Program-made: the position numbers and the translations under genes
The notes under the pieces: model-generated
The model's input: the letters and a program-made list of their open reading frames with translations, nothing else
The model's database searches: none
What the model was told of the DNA's origin: nothing
Assembly: GCF_030944625.1 (NCBI RefSeq)
Contig: NZ_JAUSXY010000001.1
Location: 3,038,001 to 3,102,000 of the forward strand
Origin: Arthrobacter sp. SLBN-112
GTDB lineage: Bacteria > Actinomycetota > Actinomycetes > Actinomycetales > Micrococcaceae
Reading direction: 5' to 3'
Length of the DNA: 64,000 nt
Shown: piece after piece, positions 57,841 through 64,000 of the stretch
How positions within the stretch are numbered: position 1 is the first letter of the stretch
Layout of the letters: each line of letters opens with the position of its first letter

Positions 57841-59316
57841 TTAGTTGCCGGTCAGCTTCTCACGCAGGGCAGCAAGTGCCTCGTCCGAAGCCAGGGTGCC
57901 GGCACCGGAATCGGTGGCAGCAGGCTCGGAGGAGTAGCTGGTTGCGCCGGAATCGCTGTCACCGGACGTTGCTGCTGCAGCGTCGTCGGCAGCGTGCTGG
58001 GCAACCTGCTTCTTGTGTGCTTCCCAACGGGTCTGGGCGTCAGCGTACTGCTGCTCCCAGGCTGCGCGCTGGTTCTCGTAGCCCTCGAGCCATTCGTTGG
58101 ACTCGGGGTCGAAGCCCTCGGGGTACTTGTAGTTGCCCTCTTCGTCGTACTCTGCGGCCATGCCGTACAGGGCGGGATCGAATTCGGTGCTGTCAGCGTC
58201 GACGCCCTCGTTGGCCTGCTTGAGGGACAGCGAGATGCGGCGGCGCTCGAGGTCGATGTCGATGACCTTGACGAACAGTTCGTCGCCAACGGAGACAACC
58301 TGCTCGGCCAGCTCAACGTGGCGCACGGCGAGCTCGGAGATGTGGACCAGGCCTTCGATGCCGTCTTCGACGCGAACGAACGCACCGAACGGAACCAGCT
58401 TGGTGACCTTACCCGGGACAACCTGGCCCAGGGCGTGGGTGCGGGCAAAGGTCTGCCACGGATCTTCCTGCGTAGCCTTGAGCGACAGGGAAACGCGTTC
58501 GCGGTCCAGGTCCACCTCGAGAACCTCGACGGTGACTTCCTGGCCAACCTCGACAACCTCGGAGGGGTGGTCGATGTGCTTCCAGGACAGCTCGGAAACG
58601 TGAACCAGGCCGTCTACGCCGCCCAGGTCCACGAAGGCACCGAAGTTGACGATGGAGGAAACGACGCCGGGACGGACCTGGCCCTTTTCCAGCTTGTTGA
58701 GGAAGGTGGAGCGGACCTCGGACTGGGTCTGCTCGAGCCAGGCACGGCGGGACAGCACAACGTTGTTGCGGTTCTTGTCCAGCTCGATGATCTTGGCTTC
58801 GATCTGCTGACCGATGTACGGAGCCAGGTCGCGCACGCGGCGCATCTCGACCAGGGATGCGGGCAGGAAGCCGCGCAGGCCGATGTCGAGGATAAGACCA
58901 CCCTTGACAACCTCGATGACGGTACCGGTGACAACACCGTCTTCTTCCTTGACCTTCTCGATGTCGCCCCAGGCACGCTCGTACTGAGCGCGCTTCTTGG
59001 AGAGGATCAGGCGGCCTTCTTTGTCTTCCTTGGTGAGCACCAGGGCTTCGACCTGATCGCCAACGGAGACGACGTCTCCGGGATCAACGTCGTGCTTGAT
59101 GGACAGCTCGCGGGAGGGGATGACACCTTCGGTCTTGTAACCGATGTCGAGCAGGACTTCATCGCGGTCGACCTTGACGACGGTACCTTCGACGAGGTCT
59201 CCGTCGTTGAAGTACTTGATGGTGGCGTCGACAGCTGCGAGGAAGTCCTCAGCGGTACCGATGTCGTTAATGGCGACTACGGGGGTACCGGGCTTCTCGG
59301 TGGAGGTGATGGTCAT
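57841..59316 (-). CDS. rpsA: 30S ribosomal protein S1
   Basis: A 491-aa S1 with four OB-fold S1 repeats at about residues 35-110, 120-190, 205-275 and 290-360. Visible repeat signatures include GLVHVSELSWKHI and GLVHISELAVRHV. The low-complexity C-terminal tail is rich in Ala, Ser and Asp. It binds mRNA during initiation, although leaderless messages depend less on it. ATG at 59316. Actinobacterial S1 has four rather than six repeats. Confidence 0.97.
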   Translation of the reverse strand: MTITSTEKPGTPVVAINDIGTAEDFLAAVDATIKYFNDGDLVEGTVVKVDRDEVLLDIGYKTEGVIPSRELSIKHDVDPGDVVSVGDQVEALVLTKEDKEGRLILSKKRAQYERAWGDIEKVKEEDGVVTGTVIEVVKGGLILDIGLRGFLPASLVEMRRVRDLAPYIGQQIEAKIIELDKNRNNVVLSRRAWLEQTQSEVRSTFLNKLEKGQVRPGVVSSIVNFGAFVDLGGVDGLVHVSELSWKHIDHPSEVVEVGQEVTVEVLEVDLDRERVSLSLKATQEDPWQTFARTHALGQVVPGKVTKLVPFGAFVRVEDGIEGLVHISELAVRHVELAEQVVSVGDELFVKVIDIDLERRRISLSLKQANEGVDADSTEFDPALYGMAAEYDEEGNYKYPEGFDPESNEWLEGYENQRAAWEQQYADAQTRWEAHKKQVAQHAADDAAAATSGDSDSGATSYSSEPAATDSGAGTLASDEALAALREKLTGN

Positions 59317-59471
59317 GTAGTAGGGGCTCCGTTGTGGATAGTTAGTCGGTCAGGCAAACCGGCGCGCCCGCGTTATGGAACGCAGGCGCGATTCACGGTG
59401 AATCCGACGGATCCTCCGGGTCATCCTGATTTTGTGGATTACTTTCAATGCAGCCTGATAAGACCGCAAGG

Positions 59472-59481
59472 ACGTGCACGT
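59472..59481. repeat. 10-bp palindrome in the rpsA leader
   Basis: ACGTGCACGT is a perfect palindrome just downstream of the predicted rpsA start site. It could bind a regulator or be chance in GC-rich DNA. Confidence 0.35.
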
Positions 59482-59496
59482 GGTACACGCCCGTTT

Positions 59497-59526
59497 ATTC
59501 TAGTCGGTGCCGGCAACGCGGGTCAA
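59497..59526 (-). promoter_or_regulatory. strong rpsA promoter
   Basis: On the minus strand TTGACC (59526-59521), an 18-base spacer and TAGAAT (59502-59497) form a near-consensus promoter. The start would be near 59490, giving a leader of about 174 bases. Confidence 0.65.
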
Positions 59527-59551
59527 AGTGGCGGCAGGGTCGGGACGGGGT

Positions 59552-60850
59552 TCAGAAGTGGGTCAGGCAGTGCGTTGCCCGTTCCACCGCAAACATCTGC
59601 CGCGCCGTAAGTGCAGCCCCTGGCGTTGGCTCGACGATCGCACCGGCAGCCTTCAGTGTCACCGGGCAGACTCCCCCCAGGAAGATCGAGGACAACGCAG
59701 AGACATCCAGTTCGAGATCGGCGGCGGTGCCCTCCGGGAGGCGTTCGACGGCGGCCTGGCCGCCCTGGACCGTCAGCGCAAAGGTCCCCGGCGTGAGGCC
59801 CAGCGGGTCGTCGACGCCAAGCACCAGCCGGCCATCGGCCGGGTAGTGCCGGGCGGCGAGGGCCTGCTGGATGTCGAGGATCCTGAGCCAAAGCATGTCG
59901 CGGCTGTCCGAGGCGTCAATGCAGCGCGCATCAGCCAGTGCCCAGGCGAGGGGATCGTCCACCGGCGCCTCGTTCCAGGTGACCCGTTCCACGAGGTCGA
60001 TGGCGGCCAGGTACTGCCAGAGTTCGAGGTAGGAGTGGTCAGTGGCGGCAACGAGGTCAATCACTTCCACCGTGTACGGTGTGGTGTCCCAGCCCAGGAA
60101 CTTGTAAGAGACGTAGCCGTCGATGGTTGCGTCCGGGCCGTAGTGCAGCGCCACCTTGATGGCGGGATCCTCCTTGCCGTCGCGCCCCAGCGCCCCCGAG
60201 GCCAGCTGCCGGTACCACTCCTGCCGGCCCAGGGACCCGGGCGTGTGGCGGTGGACGCGGTCGAACACCACCGGAGCCACCTCCAGCAGGACACTGGGGT
60301 CCGCGACTTCCACGGTGCCCGTGGCCTGGTGCCGCAGGGCGAACCGGGCGGTGGTGTCCACTTTGACGGTGCGTTCGAGGCTTGCCACGCCGTAGCCGAA
60401 CCTGCCGTAGATGCTTCCCTCCGAGGCTGTCAGCGCGGCCACGGCGATGCCGTCGTCCTTGGCGGCCTGCAGGTCTTCGGTCATCATGCGGCGCAGCAGG
60501 CCGCGGCGGCGGTGGGACGTACGGACAGTCACGGCTGTGACCATCTGGGTTTCCAGCATGCGGCCGAACCCGATGTTCAGGGTCTTCCGGAAGGTCCCGA
60601 ACGTGGCAACGGGTACGTCCGCCGGCAGGGAGGAGGGGGCCACGGAGCCGGTCTGGTACGCCCCGGTGAAGATCCGGCCATCGGCCTCATAGGTGGCAAG
60701 GGAACGTTCCCGGTGTTCAGGGGTGCGGGTGGACTCGTGGAAGCCGAACCCTACGGCCTGGGCCCAGGTTGCGGCCTCGGCATACCCTTCTTTGCCTTTG
60801 GACACGGCCGGAAAGCGCCGGATTTCATAGTTTCCGCTCAGTTCACCCAT
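59552..60850 (-). CDS. Eis-like GNAT acetyltransferase with SCP2-like C-terminus
   Basis: A 432-aa member of the Eis family of multi-domain acetyltransferases. The acetyl-CoA loop [15 protein letters not shown] is at about residue 110. A second GNAT-like domain follows, and the C-terminal 100 residues resemble a sterol carrier fold. Eis members acetylate aminoglycosides or protein lysines, but this genus's members have unknown substrates. TAGGCT lies seven bases before the ATG, fitting a leaderless message. Confidence 0.85.
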   Translation of the reverse strand: MGELSGNYEIRRFPAVSKGKEGYAEAATWAQAVGFGFHESTRTPEHRERSLATYEADGRIFTGAYQTGSVAPSSLPADVPVATFGTFRKTLNIGFGRMLETQMVTAVTVRTSHRRRGLLRRMMTEDLQAAKDDGIAVAALTASEGSIYGRFGYGVASLERTVKVDTTARFALRHQATGTVEVADPSVLLEVAPVVFDRVHRHTPGSLGRQEWYRQLASGALGRDGKEDPAIKVALHYGPDATIDGYVSYKFLGWDTTPYTVEVIDLVAATDHSYLELWQYLAAIDLVERVTWNEAPVDDPLAWALADARCIDASDSRDMLWLRILDIQQALAARHYPADGRLVLGVDDPLGLTPGTFALTVQGGQAAVERLPEGTAADLELDVSALSSIFLGGVCPVTLKAAGAIVEPTPGAALTARQMFAVERATHCLTHF

Positions 60851-60857
60851 TTACCCG

Positions 60858-60863
60858 AGCCTA
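60858..60863 (-). promoter_or_regulatory. -10 hexamer of the Eis-like gene (leaderless)
   Basis: TAGGCT lies seven bases before the ATG at 60850 and no ribosome binding site is visible. Confidence 0.45.
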
Positions 60864-60924
60864 GCCAATGAATCCGGCGCTTGACCAGCACGAACACACC
60901 TGGCCTGCTGCTCCGCCGGGCAGC

Positions 60925-63765
60925 CTAGTGGCCGGCGTCGTACCAGCTGGGGCCGACGCCGATCTGGACTTCCAGGGGCACGCTGAGCTCGGCGGCGGCT
61001 GCCATCTGCTCGGTGACCAGCTTTTCCACGGCGGCCCGCTCCCCGGCGGCCACCTCGAGGACCAGTTCGTCATGGACCTGGAGCAGCATCCTGGACTTCA
61101 GTGCCTGCGCTTTGAGCTCGTCCTGCACACCCAGCATGGCGCGCTTGATGATATCCGCGGCCGAGCCCTGGATGGGGCTGTTGAGGGCGATGCGTTCCGC
61201 GTTTTCGCGGAGCTGGCGGTCCGTGCTGGTGAGGTCCGGCAGATAGCGGCGGCGGCCCTCGATGGTGGCCGTGTAGCCGTCCACCCTGGCCTGGTCCACC
61301 ACGCCCCGCAGGTAGTCACGGACGGCACCGAAGCGGTCGAAGTAGTCCTTCATGAGGGTGCGGGCCTCGTCGACGGAGATCTCCAGCTGCTTGGACAGGC
61401 CGAACGAGGTCAGGCCGTAGGCCAGCCCGTAGGACATGGCCTTCACCTTGGACCGCATGGCGCTGGTGACCTGGTCCGTGGGGACGTGGAAGATATTCGA
61501 GCCGACGAACCGGTGCAGGTCCTCGCCGTCTTTGTAGGCCTGGATCAGGCCCTCGTCGCCGGAGAGGTGCGCCATGATGCGCATTTCGATCTGGGAATAG
61601 TCGGCTGACAACAGGCATTCGTAGCCGTCGCTGACCACGAAGATGCCACGGACCCGGCGGCCTTCTTCGCTGCGGATGGGGATGTTCTGCAAGTTGGGGT
61701 TGTTCGAGGAGATGCGGCCGGTGGCCGCGACGTTCTGGGCGTAGGTGGTGTGGATGCGGCCGTCCTCGGCCACCGACTTCTTCAGCGACTCCAGCATCTG
61801 GCGCAGCTTGGCGGCCTCGCGGTGGGCCATGAGCTGCACCAGGAACTCGTGCCCGGTTTTCTCCAGGAGGTTTTTCAACGATGCGGCGTCCGTGGTGTAG
61901 CCGGACTTGATCTTCTTGGTCTTGGGCAGTTGCAGTTCGTCGAACAGCACGGCCTGGAGCTGCTTGGGCGAGCCCAGGTTGACCTCGTGCCCGATGGCGG
62001 CAAACGCCTGTTCCTGGGCCTGGTCGATCACCCGCGCCAAATCGGCGAGTTGTTCGTCCATCTTGTCCATGTCAATGGCGATGCCCGCGCGCTCCATGTC
62101 CGCGAGGACACGGCTGACCGGAAGCTCAAGGGTGGACAGCAGCTCTTCAGCGCGGCGCTCCTTGAGTTCGTCTTCGAAGAAGCGGCTGAGGGCGAGCACG
62201 ACGGCACCGGCCTGGACCAGGGCGTCGGCGGCGGCGGTGTCCCCGCCGTCAAACGACAACTCGAGTTGCCCGGCTTTGGCGGTGGCGGCGGGGATACCCA
62301 CGTTGAGGTGGTGCTGGGCCAATTCCGCGAGCTCATAGGTGCGCCGGTCCGGCTCGATCAGGTAGCCGGAAATCGAGGTGTCGTCCACCACGCCGTCCAG
62401 TTCAAGGCCGCGGGCCGCCAGGGCTTTCAGCGCCGCTTTGAAGCCGTGCATCACCTTGGGCGCTTCCGGGTCGCGGAGCCACGCTGCCAGGACGTTTTCG
62501 GTATCGGCATCCTGGCCGGTGAGATCGACATAGACGGCGGCATCACCGCGGACGATCGCCAGCGCCGCTGCATCCTCGCCGATCCGTCCGGGCACGAGGT
62601 CGACGGCGAGGGCGGAGCGGATGCCGGCTCCGGTGCCCAGGAACGCGGCAAGTTCCGCGGCGTCCGCGGGGGTGCTGTACTCGGGGGTTTCGATGCTGTC
62701 CCGCTCCGCCGCCGGGGCATCGGAGTCGCCGTAGAGGGCGAAAAGCCGGCCGCGGATGGCCTTGAATTCGAGCTGGTCGAAGAGGTCCTCGAGGACTGCC
62801 TGGTCCGGCCGCGGCTGGAAGAGATCATCGAGCGTGACCGGCAGGTCGAGGTCGGTGTGGAGCTGGTTCAGCCTGCGGTTGCGCTTGACGGCGTCGACAT
62901 TTTCACGCAGGGCGTCGCCCACCTTGCCGCCAATGGAATCGATGTGTTCCAGGACCCCTTCGAGGCCGCCATAGAGGTTGATCCACTTGGCCGCAGTCTT
63001 AGGCCCGACACCGGGCACGCCGGGCAGGTTGTCCGCCGTCTCCCCTACCAGGGCGGCGAGGTCCGAGTAACGAGACGGGCTGACGAAGTACTTGGCCTCG
63101 ATGGCGGCGGCGTCCATCCGGGGGATGTCACTGACGCCCTTCTTGGGATAGAGGACGAAGACGTTGTCCGTGATGAGCTGGAAGGCGTCCCGGTCACCGG
63201 AGACGAGGAGGACCTCGAAGCCGGCCTTTTCCCCCATGGCGGCAAGGGTGGCCAGGATGTCGTCGGCCTCGTAGCCGGGCATTTTGATGGTCTTGATCCC
63301 CCAGGCCTCCATCACCTGCCCGATGAGGTCGATCTGCCCGCTCATCTCGCGCGGCGTCTCATTCCGGCCGCCCTTATATTCGCTGTACTCGGCCTTGCGG
63401 TGGGTGGATTCGTCCGAGACGTCGAAGGCAACGGCCACGTGGGTGGGCTGCTGTTCCTTGATGAGGTTGATCAGCATGGACGTAAAACCGTGGATGGCGT
63501 TGGTGTGCTGGCCGTTGGCGGTGGAGAATTTGTCCGCCGGAAGCGCGAAGAAAGCCCTGAAAGCCATGGAGTGCCCGTCAAGCACCAGGAGCCGCGGCTG
63601 GCCGGTGATGGGGACAACGGGGGCAACAGTGGCGGAAACCGACCCGCCGGCAGCTGGGGCAGCGTCCTGGGCTGCCGGGCCCTGAGCGGTGGAAGAGGGC
63701 TGTGCCGCGGGCTCTTCCTCCAGGACCTGGGACGGGAAAGGGGCCGGTTTGGTTGTTTCACTCAC
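60925..63765 (-). CDS. polA: DNA polymerase I
   Basis: A 946-aa polymerase for repair and Okazaki fragment processing. An N-terminal Ala/Pro-rich lead precedes the 5'-3' exonuclease (about residues 70-330; LVLDGHSMAFRAFF). The 3'-5' exonuclease-like domain (about 350-560) lacks the DxE metal motif, so proofreading is probably absent, as in other actinobacteria. The polymerase has motif A DYSQIEMRIMAH and motif C QVHDELVLEV. GTG at 63765 is chosen because TAGGCT lies seven bases upstream; an ATG at 63786 is an alternative. Confidence 0.96.
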   Translation of the reverse strand: MSETTKPAPFPSQVLEEEPAAQPSSTAQGPAAQDAAPAAGGSVSATVAPVVPITGQPRLLVLDGHSMAFRAFFALPADKFSTANGQHTNAIHGFTSMLINLIKEQQPTHVAVAFDVSDESTHRKAEYSEYKGGRNETPREMSGQIDLIGQVMEAWGIKTIKMPGYEADDILATLAAMGEKAGFEVLLVSGDRDAFQLITDNVFVLYPKKGVSDIPRMDAAAIEAKYFVSPSRYSDLAALVGETADNLPGVPGVGPKTAAKWINLYGGLEGVLEHIDSIGGKVGDALRENVDAVKRNRRLNQLHTDLDLPVTLDDLFQPRPDQAVLEDLFDQLEFKAIRGRLFALYGDSDAPAAERDSIETPEYSTPADAAELAAFLGTGAGIRSALAVDLVPGRIGEDAAALAIVRGDAAVYVDLTGQDADTENVLAAWLRDPEAPKVMHGFKAALKALAARGLELDGVVDDTSISGYLIEPDRRTYELAELAQHHLNVGIPAATAKAGQLELSFDGGDTAAADALVQAGAVVLALSRFFEDELKERRAEELLSTLELPVSRVLADMERAGIAIDMDKMDEQLADLARVIDQAQEQAFAAIGHEVNLGSPKQLQAVLFDELQLPKTKKIKSGYTTDAASLKNLLEKTGHEFLVQLMAHREAAKLRQMLESLKKSVAEDGRIHTTYAQNVAATGRISSNNPNLQNIPIRSEEGRRVRGIFVVSDGYECLLSADYSQIEMRIMAHLSGDEGLIQAYKDGEDLHRFVGSNIFHVPTDQVTSAMRSKVKAMSYGLAYGLTSFGLSKQLEISVDEARTLMKDYFDRFGAVRDYLRGVVDQARVDGYTATIEGRRRYLPDLTSTDRQLRENAERIALNSPIQGSAADIIKRAMLGVQDELKAQALKSRMLLQVHDELVLEVAAGERAAVEKLVTEQMAAAAELSVPLEVQIGVGPSWYDAGH

Positions 63766-63772
63766 AGGTGCC

Positions 63773-63778
63773 AGCCTA
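63773..63778 (-). promoter_or_regulatory. -10 hexamer of polA (leaderless)
   Basis: TAGGCT lies seven bases before the GTG at 63765. It overlaps the start of the divergent thioesterase gene region. Confidence 0.45.
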
Positions 63779-63784
63779 GTTGCC

Positions 63785-64000
63785 ATGACAGACAATTTCA
63801 CGCCGGGCCCCTTCGCCGAGGAGCTGGCAGCCGCCGGTATTCCCGACCACATGCACGACTGGCTGGGCACGTTCGGCGTCGGCGCCCTGGTGGTCAAAAT
63901 GGGGATCCATTTCCTGGAGATGAGCCCTGAACGGACCGTTGCCACCATGCCGGTGGAGGGCAATACGCAGGTGGCGGGAATCCTCCACGGCGGCGCCCAC
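63785..64000 (+). CDS. hotdog-fold thioesterase, PaaI/YbdB-like (3' partial)
   Basis: An open frame from the ATG at 63785 runs 72 codons to the window edge. The translation ends in VAGILHGGAH, the active-site block of hotdog thioesterases, after the ATMPVEGN strand. Such enzymes hydrolyse aromatic or short acyl-CoA thioesters; in menaquinone makers the related enzyme acts on dihydroxynaphthoyl-CoA. The start is divergent from polA by about 20 bases. The C-terminus is outside the window. Confidence 0.85.
   Translation, partial: MTDNFTPGPFAEELAAAGIPDHMHDWLGTFGVGALVVKMGIHFLEMSPERTVATMPVEGNTQVAGILHGGAH

Overview
The window is GC-rich and looks like chromosome from a Micrococcaceae-type actinobacterium, most like Arthrobacter or Pseudarthrobacter. 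The evidence is the presence of RbpA, WhiA, OpcA and an actinobacterial S1, the CoaE-GrpB fusion, the tkt-tal-pgi-zwf-opcA-pgl operon, and a gene order that (from memory) resembles the Mycobacterium tuberculosis Rv1420-Rv1466 region and the nearby uvrA-uvrB-coaE-rpsA-polA block. I see no phage, IS element, CRISPR array, tRNA or rRNA. It is mostly core genome, with the more accessory part at about 39.4-52.9 kb.

Layout. 1-3.7 kb: the end of an ECF-type uptake system (probably bioM-bioN), convergent with an acyl-CoA ligase-thiolase pair resembling Bacillus yhfT-yhfS. 3.8-4.9 kb: a membrane-anchored zinc peptidase, then three stacked inverted repeats. 4.9-9.9 kb: the suf Fe-S assembly operon (sufR-sufB-sufD-Rieske ferredoxin-sufC-sufT), without sufS or sufU. 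10-16.3 kb: an ABC exporter with heme A synthase ctaA, a SulP-STAS-carbonic anhydrase fusion, and ctaB. 16.8-25 kb: the pentose phosphate operon, in which pgi carries an apparent one-base frameshift near its 3' end. 25-29 kb: rbpA, then gap-pgk-tpi-secG. 29.2-35 kb: sodA and uvrC-rapZ-yvcK-whiA. 35-39.4 kb: plsC-like acyltransferase, HAD phosphatase, uvrA. 39.4-43.4 kb: a two-subunit ABC exporter with a translationally coupled GntR regulator. 43.5-52.9 kb: trans-aconitate methyltransferase, Ski2-like helicase, GNAT, S33 peptidase, MFS transporter, a TerC protein behind a Mn2+ riboswitch, and an orphan sugar-binding lipoprotein behind a LacI-type operator. 53-64 kb: uvrB, coaE-grpB, yigZ, GNAT, rpsA, an Eis-like acetyltransferase, polA and the start of a hotdog thioesterase.

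Together these genes cover central carbon flow (pentose phosphate shunt and lower glycolysis), Fe-S and heme A cofactor supply, nucleotide excision repair (uvrA, uvrB, uvrC, polA) and envelope control (whiA, yvcK, rapZ). The strongest non-coding signals are the yybP-ykoY riboswitch before terC, a LacI-type operator at the predicted start site of the solute-binding protein gene, a LexA-like box beside the uvrA promoter, and a recurrent TAnnnT hexamer 6-8 nt before start codons, which suggests leaderless transcription of many genes here. No wholly new multi-gene system is obvious. The best candidates for new biology are the biotin-linked ligase/thiolase pair, whose thiolase has Ser where the second catalytic Cys is expected, and the orphan binding protein.
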